Positions 37,175 through 46,480 of a stretch of DNA of 64,000 nucleotides are shown in pieces. Within the stretch, counting starts at the first letter, position 1; each line of letters begins with the position of its first letter. The notes below the pieces were generated by a model that made no database searches, was not told where the DNA came from, and saw nothing but the letters and a program-made list of their open reading frames with translations. Origin of the DNA: Aromatoleum toluolicum (GTDB lineage Bacteria; Pseudomonadota; Gammaproteobacteria; Burkholderiales; Rhodocyclaceae); the NCBI RefSeq assembly GCF_012911005.2, contig NZ_WTVS01000002.1:124001-188000 (forward strand). The letters are read 5' to 3'. Both the position numbers and the translations under genes were made by a program.

Positions 37175-37447
37175 ATGGGCATCTTTGGCGGAATCTGGAA
37201 TGCATTGTTCGGCGGCTCCACGCAGGCAGATGAGGCGCTGTCTTTGACGGATTTGCATCAGGACTTGGGCCTGTCCTCCGACTTGCCGAAAATCAATCCC
37301 ACCACAGGCTTGCCGATGGTGGGCGACGTTGGTGGTTTAGACGTCGCGGGCAACGCATACGGCGAGATAGTCGCCCCCATTGCGCACCCATTCGACAGCA
37401 TGTCTAGCTCGTTCGAGGGCAGCCCCGACCCGTTCGACGACTTCTAG
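37175..37447 (+). CDS. Small unknown protein
   Basis: A 90-residue protein starting MGIFGGIWNALFGGS with RBS AAGGAG 8 bp upstream. The N-terminus is a glycine/phenylalanine amphipathic segment, the rest acidic (ends SPDPFDDF). It could associate with membranes. No family recognised. Confidence 0.6.
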   Translation: MGIFGGIWNALFGGSTQADEALSLTDLHQDLGLSSDLPKINPTTGLPMVGDVGGLDVAGNAYGEIVAPIAHPFDSMSSSFEGSPDPFDDF

Positions 37448-38416
37448 CCCAATCAGGTAGTTTCGAACGGCGCCGCCCGACTCTCTGTAAAGACGCCGGC
37501 CCTGCGCTATTCGGGAACAGGTACGTGCCGCAATTGGAGCAGTGGGCGCTGACGGAGTTGGACCGATACTGTCCTCGGCGCCAGACACCCTCGTGCCCAC
37601 AGTGGATGCAGTGATGCTTGCCGTTGTGCTTTGCGTGCGGGAATCCGTAGTACGTAGCAGGCGAAATGGGGACGGAAGCTCCGAGGCGCGCCGCCGATAA
37701 AGCAGCCGAAACCGACGGCTAACGCACCATAGAATCAGGGCTACCACCCCTCGTGCGGTATGAGCGCCAGCAGCACGCCAACATTCAACGCGAACCCGCC
37801 CCCCATGGCGAACATCAGGATGCGCCCGGCCTTGCCGTGCATCCGATATTCCGCCGCCAGAGCGTCTAGGGACTCGCGATGCGGATACCCGGGGCGGATG
37901 CCGTGCTTTGTGGCGAACGGCTGACCGGCGGTGTGCTGCGGGGAGCTGGCGCGGTTTCCGTAGCGACCTGGACTATAGGCTCTGGCAGCGCCGGGCTGGA
38001 CAAGCGCGCCTGGGAGAACGTCCGCTGCGGGGGCATCCGCTGAGGAATCGTCTTGGATTGTGCACCGTCAATCGAGTGGCCTCATGCACCGTCAATCGAG
38101 TGGCCTCAATGTCGGCAGCGCTTCAGGCTGGCGACGTGTTCTTTTCAGCAATTTGGGCACTGCATCTCATCTCCTTACATAACGGCTAATACGCTATGGA
38201 CATTTTCCAACACTGCAGGTGAGCGTCGGAATCGCAGTATTCGACACCCGCCTTCACTGCACGCGAACGGCAAGCACCGGATTTGGCCTATCCGCCGCCC
38301 GCCTTCACTCCACGCTTGAGTAGCTTGGAGCGCATGGTTGTCCTCCGTTCGAATGATGTTGCCCACGCTCGGTCTAGCGCGGGAAATCAGAGGGAGCGGA
38401 AGACAACGAGACGCCC
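37448..38416. other. Gene-poor stretch with fragments and repeats
   Basis: On the minus strand, 37,440-37,680 encodes a zinc-ribbon-like segment (KHHCIHCGHEG...HCSNCGTYLF) with no start codon, and 37741-37842 a 33-residue hydrophobic peptide (MHGKAGRILMFAMGGG...) whose frame extends upstream without a start. Both look like gene remnants. A 24-bp sequence is repeated in tandem at 38061-38084 and 38085-38108, and an 18-bp motif (CCCGCCTTCACT...) recurs 51 bp apart at 38247 and 38298. Confidence 0.4.
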
Positions 38417-39481
38417 TTAGCGGCAGGTGGCCGAGTCGTTGCCAAAGACTTGGCAATACTGCGGGTGGTCCTGCATTGGCAGGATGTGTCCGTTGAACAT
38501 GCCGGTCTGCGATTGCGGCTCAACCGGGGCAGAGCCGCCACTGCGGACGGTAACGGTCGTGTTGCGCATGTACCTCAGGGCATCATGAACGGCCAAGCTG
38601 AGCTGATTAACCTGCTCCTGCTCCGTTGCGTTAACCCATGGCCCCCAGTCTCGGACGAACGCATCAAGCCATGCCTTCGCCAACTGCAGGTCGCCCGGCT
38701 GATTACGAGCGGCGAACTTCTTCGCGAGTTCAATCTGAGCACGCAAGTGGCCCAAATTTCCCGCACGCAGGAGCAGACTGAGGGCTCTGTCACGGTCTTG
38801 GTACTCGGGTGACTTAGCCACTTGGTGAAACACCGCAAGCCAGAAATGTCCATCCGGGTCGTCTGCGGCGGACGCTTTGCTCAGCCACTCATACCCAAGG
38901 CGCTCGTCCGCCGGAGAATACTCACCACTCGCGTAGACCCGCCCAAGCTTCACTTGGGCCTTCGTACCGCCCGCCTGCGCAGCCTGCTCCAGCAACGCCA
39001 CTGCCCGAGGCTTATCCATCGGAACCCCATTTCCGTACAGCAAGGCCTCGGCGTAGTAGGCCGTCGCGTCGAGGTGACCCAGTTTCATACCTTTCTCGAG
39101 CCACTGGGCTGCCGTTTCAAGGTGGTACCGCCGGCTGAAGTGGAAGGCATACTCGAGAATACCCCGCGGGTCGCCCGCCTCAGCGGCTTTTACGAGGAGC
39201 TCGAATGAACGCTTCCGGCTTGCCTCTGCCTTTGCGGCCCCCTTCGGCGTCGTCACATCGGGAGGGATGTAGACTGCATGCGCATAGGAAAGGGGGTATA
39301 TCGCCGTCTTGTCTCCGCGCTTGACGGCTTGGGTGAGGCGCGCGATTTCCTTAGCGCTATTTTCAACCAACCCCTTGCGTTCCTGCAAACCGAGAAACTG
39401 ACCCCAGTTATCCGCCGCAGCTCCGGATGACAGAACCGCGAGTACCCCCGCACACACCAGAGCCTTCCATTTCGACCGCAT
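38417..39481 (-). CDS. Exported Sel1-repeat protein, second c-di-GMP-controlled copy
   Basis: A 354-residue protein with a signal peptide (MRSKWKALVCAGVLAVLSSGAAA). At least five Sel1 repeats are visible, for example YPLSYAHAVYIPP, RGILEYAFHFSRRYHLETAAQWLEKGMKLGHLDATAYYAEALLYGNG, AVALLEQAAQAGGTKAQVKLGRVYASGEY and ALSLLLRAGNLGHLRAQIELAKKF. The start is 71 bp after a GEMM-I riboswitch. With the gene at 34722 it forms a pair of Sel1 effectors under the same second messenger. Confidence 0.88.
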   Translation of the reverse strand: MRSKWKALVCAGVLAVLSSGAAADNWGQFLGLQERKGLVENSAKEIARLTQAVKRGDKTAIYPLSYAHAVYIPPDVTTPKGAAKAEASRKRSFELLVKAAEAGDPRGILEYAFHFSRRYHLETAAQWLEKGMKLGHLDATAYYAEALLYGNGVPMDKPRAVALLEQAAQAGGTKAQVKLGRVYASGEYSPADERLGYEWLSKASAADDPDGHFWLAVFHQVAKSPEYQDRDRALSLLLRAGNLGHLRAQIELAKKFAARNQPGDLQLAKAWLDAFVRDWGPWVNATEQEQVNQLSLAVHDALRYMRNTTVTVRSGGSAPVEPQSQTGMFNGHILPMQDHPQYCQVFGNDSATCR

Positions 39482-39551
39482 CCCTTCCTCCTCGACCTAC
39501 GTTGCACGAAGCAGCCCGAAAAGGAAGCAGGAGACGACACCGGGGTGGGGT

Positions 39552-39640
39552 GTGCAGCCCGGCCACCGTTCCCGCACAGGGAGTAGGTCCGAAGGCTTTG
39601 CGTCCCGCCGTTTCCGCGCGGTTTGCCCATATGAAATATC
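39552..39640 (-). ncRNA. Cyclic di-GMP-I riboswitch (GEMM-I), second copy
   Basis: On the minus strand the core GGGCAAACCGCGCGGAAA, CGGCGGGACGCAAAGCC and a closing GGTGGCCGGGCTGC follow the GEMM-I order. The first half is nearly identical to the aptamer at 34562, the second half differs. It precedes the Sel1-repeat gene at 38417-39481. Confidence 0.88.
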
Positions 39641-39789
39641 AGCCTAACCCATTCTGGGTTATGTAAGCAATTATTTCAGCCCCCCGGTGTAGGCTTCTAT
39701 TTATTTTTGAAATGCATCAAAACTTTCGAAAGAACGCACTTCCGCTAACGAAATGTCGCCTCCGGGTAATCCCCGGAGGCGACCGAGCA

Positions 39790-40269
39790 TCATTCTTGCC
39801 TCGCGTCTCGCAAACTTGAAGGAGTCCAAGTCCAGTGCCGCGCTCCCATGAGCATCTTTCCGGTCGTTGTCTCATAGAGAAGGACGACTAGGTGCTGCAC
39901 CGGCAACGGAACCTCTTGCAGTATTTCGGAATTAACCGCGACCTGCATTCCGAACGTTGAGGCCGCTACGTGCTCAAGTGCGGCCCGGAGCTGGCTCTCC
40001 ACATCCGCTCCCGGGTCGATGAAATCGTCAGGTCGCAGTTTGCCTGCCATCAACATGCACGCGACAGCCGGCAAGCCAAGGTATACCGCAACTCCCCGCA
40101 GGAGCTCATCCCCTGCTGCGGCAAAGGCTCTCCCGCCCGAGAGGAGTTCCGACAGGTAGCTCTGACTCACGCCTAGCTGCTTCGCTACCGATGAGACCCT
40201 CTCCTTCTTGATTTCGATGTGCCGCGCAAGCTGAATGGCCAAGGGCCTCCCGTCATGCTGTGACGTCAT
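39790..40269 (-). CDS. XRE-family regulator
   Basis: A 159-residue protein starting MTSQHDGRPLAIQLARHIEIKKERVS at ATG 40269, with GAGGAA 6 bp upstream. The HTH is VSSVAKQLGVSQSYLSELLSGGRAF (about 27-51). The C-terminal half (helical, then VQHLVVLLYETTTGKMLMGARHW) is of unknown role, perhaps a sensor or dimerisation part. It stands alone. Confidence 0.75.
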   Translation of the reverse strand: MTSQHDGRPLAIQLARHIEIKKERVSSVAKQLGVSQSYLSELLSGGRAFAAAGDELLRGVAVYLGLPAVACMLMAGKLRPDDFIDPGADVESQLRAALEHVAASTFGMQVAVNSEILQEVPLPVQHLVVLLYETTTGKMLMGARHWTWTPSSLRDARQE

Positions 40270-40511
40270 GGTCTGTTCCTCGGAATCCGGACACATGTCC
40301 TTCTCCGTATAGCGCATTGGCGTTGAGGCTCGCATGCGGGTTCGAGGGTCGCCTCGTAAACCAGACGGAAACTATTCACTCACCAATCTGGACGCTCCGC
40401 AGTGAATCAGGGCCATCGCTACCAACGATGTCTCATCGCTGGTAGCGATGAATTTCGTGAAAGCGCCAGCTTTCGCTACTGTTCTCGGCACAATTTCTCG
40501 AGACGAAGGAC

Positions 40512-40979
40512 ATGGGGAAACGTCGCAACCCCTTTGAGGGGCTCGTTTACAACGGGGATTGGCACACACCACTACTGCGGTGGCTGGACACTGCGGAAGA
40601 AGACACGTCATCCGACAAGCTGCTCGAGGCGATTGCCGGCATGAAGAAGCTTCTCGCCGAAAACGATGAGTGCGTCCACACGCGTACCGCCGTCGCCCGG
40701 GTGCCCGAGGGAATCGAAGTGGAGTTCGCCGCGGACTGTACAAGGAACACCCGGCACGGCGAAGAGGTGTCGGTGTCGGTGGGCGAAGACCGGGACATTT
40801 CGCTGACAGTCACCGTCCGAGGAGACCGCGAGTACGCGGAGCGCTGCGCAAAACAGCTACTCAGCGAGGGAATCTATAGAGCGGAGTTCACCCTGAGTTG
40901 GCGCTCAGAGCGCCGGACGCTGCCTTCGTCACCCGACACGCAAGCTCAATCGCTTCCTGCCAATAGCCGGTCAGGGTAG
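40512..40979 (+). CDS. Unknown protein
   Basis: A 155-residue protein, MGKRRNPFEGLVYNGDWHTPLLRWLD..., with a helical segment (SSDKLLEAIAGMKKLLAEND) and a strand-rich middle (VPEGIEVEFAADCTRNTRHGEEVSVSVGEDRDISLTVTV). GAAGGA lies 5 bp before the ATG. No family recognised. Confidence 0.55.
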   Translation: MGKRRNPFEGLVYNGDWHTPLLRWLDTAEEDTSSDKLLEAIAGMKKLLAENDECVHTRTAVARVPEGIEVEFAADCTRNTRHGEEVSVSVGEDRDISLTVTVRGDREYAERCAKQLLSEGIYRAEFTLSWRSERRTLPSSPDTQAQSLPANSRSG

Positions 40980-41475
40980 TCCTTCGACCGGAAGATAGAA
41001 GCCGAGTCCTTCGCTCGCAGTGCTATTCTCCCTGGGGCGTGAGCTTAAGCCGCTTGAATGCAAGCTCGAACTTCACTCGCATCCCCTCCTTTAGGGAGAC
41101 CCGGATTGACTGAAGGCGGTGCCCGTAGTTTCCTAGGCTCGCAGGCGCCGTCCCGGTCGGCCACCCGAATGAAAGTGTAACATGACGAATGGCCCCTCCT
41201 CGGGGCCATTCGCATGTTCACGGCTTGAAAATGGCATACGTGAAACGGTGACTACGCGCGTCTCAGCACGCTCAACACGGCAGCCCGTCGTCCTCGTACT
41301 CGCCAACGCAGCAACTTTCCGTTGCGACGCATTCGCTGGCCGATTCCTTCCACGACGCCGACTCCGCGTTCGGACGCAAGCGTCTTGAGGCCTTCGAGGG
41401 AGAGCCCAAACCTACCCACCTACCCACCTACCGAGCTACCGAGCTACCGAGCTACCGAGCTACCGAGCTACCGAG
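40980..41475. other. Gap with hairpin and 8-bp tandem repeat
   Basis: No supported gene. CGAATGGCCCC (41186-41196) pairs perfectly with GGGGCCATTCG (41202-41212), a terminator-like hairpin without a T tract. TACCGAGC is repeated six times at 41429-41476. Confidence 0.5.
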
Positions 41476-41476
41476 C
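41429..41476. repeat. Six tandem copies of an 8-bp unit
   Basis: TACCGAGC x6, preceded by two related CTACCCA units. The array ends on the stop codon of the CcdA-like gene, so changes in copy number would alter the 3' flank and could touch the stop codon. Confidence 0.9.
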
Positions 41477-41730
41477 TATCTTCCCAACTCTCGCGGGACA
41501 AACGAGCCGTGCTGGTCGTGGAAGCGGTTGAGGGAAGCGCAGACCTCGTCGTTCGTCTCCTGACGCAGCCGCCGTTCGTTGCGTTTCCGGTCAATGAACT
41601 CCACTAGCAGTTTGTCGACCATGGTCGAAAGGTCGTCCGTGTAGCGCAGCGCCTCTTCGCCCCGGCTCGCTGTCAGCGTTAGCCTATAGGGCCGCTTGCC
41701 GGGCTGGTCGTTGCAAGTTCCAGTCTTCAT
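41476..41730 (-). CDS. CcdA-like antitoxin (orphan)
   Basis: An 84-residue protein starting MKTGTCNDQPGKRPYRLTLTAS at ATG 41730, with GGAGG 5 bp upstream. The N-terminal ribbon-helix-helix and the C-terminal LNRFHDQHGSFVPRE, like the NGSFADE toxin-binding end of CcdA, suggest a CcdA-family antitoxin. No CcdB-like gene follows; the tandem repeat lies where it should begin. Confidence 0.55.
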   Translation of the reverse strand: MKTGTCNDQPGKRPYRLTLTASRGEEALRYTDDLSTMVDKLLVEFIDRKRNERRLRQETNDEVCASLNRFHDQHGSFVPRELGR

Positions 41731-42458
41731 CCACGCCTCCGATACGTCGTGCTCGGGTCTCCCTCCGGGAGCCCGTTCAGCGCATTCAACCTCGTTAGCT
41801 ATTGAGCTCCCCCAACGCGGCTCCCCTTCATTCCCCTGTGGCTCAGGCCACACAGTCACCCGCCAGAAATCTAAGGTCGGAGGGCCCCACCGGGCTACAT
41901 GACTCTACTCTAACGTCGGAGAGCTCACCTACCCTACGCATTGCCAACCCTCACTTGCATGCGTTCTGGCCTCACGCGAACCACCACTACAAGGCGACAT
42001 GCGAGAGCGACTCGGGATTCCCGTCCGGCGACCTCCCGGAGGCTCAACAGGCATCGCGCGGGGCGACGAACATGGCGCACCTTCAGGCTCCAGACGAGCA
42101 GCCGCTGAGACATCAGACGAGAGCGGCCTCGCGAGCCCGGGGAGACACTGCCGAGCGCAGGCGAATTCGATGCATCGGGAGGCGGCCACAGCGAAATTTG
42201 AGAGCGACGTAGGCCCGTCCCCGCCATGACAAGGAACCTTCGCCACCAGCCACCCCAGGGCAGCCACCCCACCAAGGAACGAAACCCGCAATCTTGTTTT
42301 TTTGTTTGCGCCCACGCCTCCCCGTTCCGTTCCCGTCTCGGGCGCCCCTTTCAGATACCCAACATGCAGGTGCCAGACAAGCTCATTTAGTGAGCTAGCC
42401 CGCGCGGATAATGGGCTCCATCACCACAAGGGGGAGTTACACGATGCCGTAAGCAGCG
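41731..42458. other. Gene-poor gap
   Basis: 728 bp without a frame I can support. The motif ACGTCGGAGAGC at about 41911 recurs near 49229, suggesting a dispersed short repeat. No promoter is obvious. Confidence 0.3.
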
Positions 42459-42728
42459 ATGACTCATCACGCGACCCGCCGTCTGCAGCAACGCGGGATT
42501 CAGGAGGAGGTGCTGCCACTCCTGATGCAGTTCGGCGCTCACGAATACGACAAGCGCGGCGCAAAGCTGATGTATCTCACGCACAAGAGAAAGGAACGCA
42601 TCCACCGCACCGTCGGCAGTGACGCCTTCCGGCGCATCGAACCGGCCCTGGACGTCTACGCGGTGGTCGACAAACGCGGCACCGTCATCACGGTCGGGCA
42701 TCGTACCCATCGCATTAATCGCAATTAA
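42459..42728 (+). CDS. DUF4258-like small protein
   Basis: An 89-residue basic protein (MTHHATRRLQQRGIQEEVLPLLMQFG...VVDKRGTVITVGHRT). The HATRRLQQRGI opening and the strand ending VITVGHR resemble DUF4258 proteins, a RelE-like/toxin-like group. It lies 12 bp before the ADP-ribosylglycohydrolase gene and probably shares its transcript. Confidence 0.55.
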   Translation: MTHHATRRLQQRGIQEEVLPLLMQFGAHEYDKRGAKLMYLTHKRKERIHRTVGSDAFRRIEPALDVYAVVDKRGTVITVGHRTHRINRN

Positions 42729-42740
42729 GGAGCTCCTGAT

Positions 42741-43520
42741 ATGTTGGGCGCAGTCATCGGTGACATCGTTGGGTCGGTCTACGAGTTCAGCAACTTCCGC
42801 TCGAAGAATTTCAACCCGTTCTTCCATCAGAAGGCCTTCTACACCGACGACACGGTCTGCACCATTGCGGTGGCCGACGCACTCGTAAATGGCCGGAACG
42901 CTGCTGAAGCGTTTAAGGACTGGGGTCGCCGCTATTGGGACAACGGCGGCTGGGGCGCGAGATTCGGCGAGTGGCTGCTGTCGGACAGCTTGGCCCCTTA
43001 CGGAAGCTTCGGCAATGGTGCAGCAATGCGCGTCGCGCCGGTCGGTCTGCTCGCCCGGTCGGTTCAGGACGTGACGACACTCTCACGGCGGGTCACGGCT
43101 GTGACCCACGACCATCCTGAGGGTCTGAAGGGTGCGGAGGCGACGGCCCTTGCCATTTTCCTGGCAAGAAATCGCGTCACGCCGCGCAACATCAAGGTTG
43201 CCGTGACCGAGCGCTTCGGTTACGACCTCACGCGAACCGTCGATGCCATTCGGCCGGGCTACCGCTTCAACGAAACCTGCATGGAGACGGTGCCAGAAGC
43301 GCTCATCTGCGCCCTGGACGCCACTGACTTCGAGGACGCCATTCGCAATGCCATCTCCATCGGCGGGGACAGTGACACGGTGGCCGCCATTGCCGGGGGT
43401 GTTGCCGAAGCACTGTTCGGCATCCCCGACGACATCGCCGACCAGGCATGGAGCTATCTGCCTCACGACATGCGGGAAGTCCTAAGCCATCTTTATCAGG
43501 AAGTGGGTCAGCTCGCCTAA
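42741..43520 (+). CDS. ADP-ribosylglycohydrolase (DraG family)
   Basis: A 259-residue enzyme that removes ADP-ribose from proteins or nucleic acids. Metal-site motifs: MLGAVIGDIVGSVYEF, FYTDDTVCTIAVADAL and GGDSDTVAAIAGGVAEALFG. GGAGC 7 bp before the ATG. All metal-binding Asp/Thr residues are present. It could reverse a modification by an ADP-ribosyltransferase not seen in the window; the small protein upstream is a possible partner by position only. Confidence 0.9.
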   Translation: MLGAVIGDIVGSVYEFSNFRSKNFNPFFHQKAFYTDDTVCTIAVADALVNGRNAAEAFKDWGRRYWDNGGWGARFGEWLLSDSLAPYGSFGNGAAMRVAPVGLLARSVQDVTTLSRRVTAVTHDHPEGLKGAEATALAIFLARNRVTPRNIKVAVTERFGYDLTRTVDAIRPGYRFNETCMETVPEALICALDATDFEDAIRNAISIGGDSDTVAAIAGGVAEALFGIPDDIADQAWSYLPHDMREVLSHLYQEVGQLA

Positions 43521-43615
43521 CGGGCGAAAAGGACACCTGCGGCGTGGCAGCTCAGGCTTCGTCGCGACCGCCCTGCCCGCGACGATGGGATGCGACTCAC
43601 CGCCGCTATTTACCA

Positions 43616-43661
43616 CTTGTATTTGACAGTTTTGCTGATATATTTAAGCAGCAAATACAAG
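43616..43661 (+). promoter_or_regulatory. Nested palindrome operator before the MerR gene
   Basis: CTTGTATTTG (43616-43625) is perfectly inverted as CAAATACAAG (43652-43661), with an inner TTTGCTG/CAGCAAA pair. Promoter-like TTGTAT and TATTTA fall within it at 18-bp spacing. It lies 8 bp before the MerR start and is likely its autoregulatory site. Confidence 0.6.
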
Positions 43662-43669
43662 AGGGCACC

Positions 43670-44119
43670 ATGGAAGTCACACCGACCTACACCTTCGATG
43701 AACTCTGCACCATGGTCGAGCTGCCCTCGCGCACCGTGCGCTACTACATCCAGCTCGGGCTCGTTGACCGGCCGGACGGCGCGAATCGCGGGGCGCGCTA
43801 CGGAGCTCGCCACATAGAACAGCTGCTGACCATCCGCAAATGGCAGTCCGCGGGACTCTCGCTCGAGCGCATCCGCGAACTCCTCGAAGCCCCGGATGCG
43901 AACACGCCTCCGCCGCGGAAACGCGGGACCGGCACGGTCGAGGTGTGGAGTCACCTCGTGGTGGCGGACGGCGTCGAGCTGCATGTGGAATCGGGCGTTG
44001 CGGGCCTGTCACCCGAGGAGCTGCGTGAGTTATTCCGCGGCGTGATGGCCCAGTTCGAAGCCATCCGGGCACGACGCAACCAGAACCAGAATGAGAAAAA
44101 GGGGAACGGCAATGACTGA
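43670..44119 (+). CDS. MerR-family regulator
   Basis: A 149-residue protein starting MEVTPTYTFDELCTMVELPSRTVRYYIQLGLVDRPDGANRGARYGARHIEQLL, a MerR winged HTH. No metal-binding cysteines. The C-terminal part may sense a ligand. It overlaps the VIT-VWA gene, so it probably governs that operon. GAGGGC precedes the ATG. Confidence 0.85.
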   Translation: MEVTPTYTFDELCTMVELPSRTVRYYIQLGLVDRPDGANRGARYGARHIEQLLTIRKWQSAGLSLERIRELLEAPDANTPPPRKRGTGTVEVWSHLVVADGVELHVESGVAGLSPEELRELFRGVMAQFEAIRARRNQNQNEKKGNGND

Positions 44120-46379
44120 GCAGATTGGCCTTCGCACGAACTCGGGAGCTTCGCTGGCACTTCGCGGAGTCGACGCGACTGCACGAATCGCAGGACTCCT
44201 CGCGACCACCACGCTGGTGCAGCAGTATGAGAATGCGACAGACACGAACCTCGAGGTCGCCTACTCGTTTCCCCTTCCCGTGGATGCGGTACTGCTGGTC
44301 TTCACCGTGTGCATCGGCGAGCGACGCTACTGCGGCGAAGTGGTGCCACGCCGGCAGGCCGAGCAGAAGTACGAACAGGCGGTCGAGTCCGGGAACTCGG
44401 CCTTCCGCCTGCAGGAAGTCTCAAAGGGGCTGTACAGCGCTACGCTTGGCAATGTGCTCGCCGGCGAGCGCGTCCGCATTGAGCTCGAATACGCCGAACC
44501 TCTGTCCTGGGACGGGAAAAACATCCGATACCGGCTGCCCACCACGCTCGCACCGCGCTACGGGAAGCCGAGGAAGTTTGCACCTTGGCAGGAACCGCGC
44601 ACGAGCCTCGAAGCGCAGTATGCGCTCAAGGTGTCGGTCGAGTTGCGAGGGGAGCTCGCGAAGGCATCAGTGACCTCGCCGAGCCACGATATCCAACTTG
44701 CTGCAGAGGTAGGTTGCCTGAAGGTCCTTGCGGCCGAAGGCGCCTCCCTGGACCGCGACTTCATTCTCGATGTGCGCGGAGATGAATTGCAGTCGCTGGG
44801 TGCCGCAGCTTCCGCGCTCGACACTCATGTCGCTATGGTGACCTTCATGCCGCCTGCAGTGGCCTCCGATACGGGTCGCGATACCGTCATCGTCCTGGAC
44901 TGTTCCGGCTCCATGATGGGGGACAGCATCCGGCTCGCCAAGGAAGGCGTGCAGTTCGCCATCGGCCACCTTACCCCCGCAGACCGCTTTGGGCTCATCG
45001 GTTTCGGCTCGACCTACACCGAACTCTCCCCTGCTCTCCAGTCGGCGGACTCCCGGTCCGTGCAGCGCGCCCGTCGTTTCGTGAGCGACCTGGGCGAAAT
45101 GGGCGGCACTGAACTCGCCAACGCTCTACTGGCAGCACTGGCATACGCTCAAGACCGTCCCTTCGACATCCTGCTCCTCACGGACGGCGAGGCGTGGAAT
45201 CTGGAGGACGTCACCGAAAAGGCAAATGCGGTGAGCGCACGCATCTTCACCATCGGTATCGGCTCGGCGGTGGCCGAAGACACGGTGCGCATGCTCGCGG
45301 ACCAGACCGGCGGCGCGTGCGAACTGGTGTCCCCCAACGAAGACATGAGCGCGCGCATCGAGCGGCACTTCAACCGCATGCACCAACCCCGCATTCAGGA
45401 CGTCACGGTCGCATGGCCGGCAACTCCCCTCTGGGAATCGCGTCCGACCCGTGCGAGCTTCGCAGGCGATGCCTTCACCGTGTTTGCGGCGTTCCCCTCT
45501 GAAGTCGCCGGGACCGTGACGGCAAACCTCAGTTTCACCGAGGGGGAGCACGTAACCTCCACCGCCATCCGCCTCGACTCCGTCCAGAACATGGACACCG
45601 AAATCGTCCGCGTTGCGGCCGCGGCGCGCATGGCCGTGCTGAACGAAACGGAACAGCAGGAGTGGGCGGTTCGCTATCAGCTGGTGACGGACGAGACCGA
45701 CTACATCGTTACCCTCGCTCGCACAGCCGATGAGCGGCCGCAAGACCTGCCTGAATTGCACGTTGTCCCGCAAATGCATCCTGCTGGTTGGGGTGGATTT
45801 GGCACGGTCCGCAGCTCCGCTGCCGTGCATGGCCTCACATGCGAATCCACCGCCTTCACTGTCGCTGAGTGCGACACTGCGATGTACTCGCCAAGCACGG
45901 CGCTTGGCCCAGACCTCGATATACCCGCAGTAATACGCTGCCGTCCGCGCCCAGTTCGCACCGCGGCAACACATCGTCAGGCCATCCCGACCACCCTCGG
46001 TGAATTCTTGGCCCGCGTGAAGCGCCGCGCGCAACGGCGAATCCTAGCTGGGCTGCCGACCACACGTGCGGAGCTCGTCAAACTTGATTGTCCCGTTGAG
46101 TTGCTCGCGGTACTCGACGAAGCACTTCAGACCGGTCAGGACGAAATCGCAGCCGTTGTCACTTTGTACTCGGCCCTCGCCCACCACGCGTGCGCGTCGA
46201 TTCTGGGGGAGCAGTTCGTAGCCGCCACGAACAAACTCCTCGCGGCGACCGAGGTCGCCCCCCATTTGCAGTTGCGATTCGCCGAACAGCTGGACGCGCT
46301 CTGGTCAGAGGACCACGCACAGCATTCCCAGCGAAGCCAATATGACATTCCAGCATTCCTGAGGCGTGACGCCGACTAG
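44112..46379 (+). CDS. VIT and von Willebrand factor A domain protein
   Basis: A 755-residue protein; I use ATG 44112 (MTEQIGLRTNSG), with AAAGGGG 7 bp upstream. Residues about 5-130 are a VIT domain (ATTTLVQQYENATDTNLEVAYSFPLPVDAVLLVFTV). A VWA domain follows (about 255-420) with MIDAS DCSGSMMGDS, then TPADRFGLIGFGS and ILLLTDGEAW. The C-terminal about 250 residues include a helical basic segment (LARVKRRAQRRILAGL). No signal peptide, so it should be cytosolic. The chain MerR, VIT-VWA, WYL regulator is suggestive of a regulated stress or defence unit. Confidence 0.88.
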   Translation: MTEQIGLRTNSGASLALRGVDATARIAGLLATTTLVQQYENATDTNLEVAYSFPLPVDAVLLVFTVCIGERRYCGEVVPRRQAEQKYEQAVESGNSAFRLQEVSKGLYSATLGNVLAGERVRIELEYAEPLSWDGKNIRYRLPTTLAPRYGKPRKFAPWQEPRTSLEAQYALKVSVELRGELAKASVTSPSHDIQLAAEVGCLKVLAAEGASLDRDFILDVRGDELQSLGAAASALDTHVAMVTFMPPAVASDTGRDTVIVLDCSGSMMGDSIRLAKEGVQFAIGHLTPADRFGLIGFGSTYTELSPALQSADSRSVQRARRFVSDLGEMGGTELANALLAALAYAQDRPFDILLLTDGEAWNLEDVTEKANAVSARIFTIGIGSAVAEDTVRMLADQTGGACELVSPNEDMSARIERHFNRMHQPRIQDVTVAWPATPLWESRPTRASFAGDAFTVFAAFPSEVAGTVTANLSFTEGEHVTSTAIRLDSVQNMDTEIVRVAAAARMAVLNETEQQEWAVRYQLVTDETDYIVTLARTADERPQDLPELHVVPQMHPAGWGGFGTVRSSAAVHGLTCESTAFTVAECDTAMYSPSTALGPDLDIPAVIRCRPRPVRTAATHRQAIPTTLGEFLARVKRRAQRRILAGLPTTRAELVKLDCPVELLAVLDEALQTGQDEIAAVVTLYSALAHHACASILGEQFVAATNKLLAATEVAPHLQLRFAEQLDALWSEDHAQHSQRSQYDIPAFLRRDAD

Positions 46380-46480
46380 GGCGGGATGGAGCACATACAC
46401 TGCGCTGGCGTATGGCGTTGACATGCCAACTCCAGAACATCGACCATGCGGTCCATACCGAACAAATCGACTGACAGGCT

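Noticed and set aside
37337-37747. 136-codon minus-strand frame overlapping the small protein at 37175
   Set aside because: Composition is random-like; a better reading in another frame shows a zinc-ribbon fragment, itself without a start.
38061-38315. Small CRISPR-like array
   Set aside because: Only two copies each of two different motifs, one pair directly abutting without a spacer.
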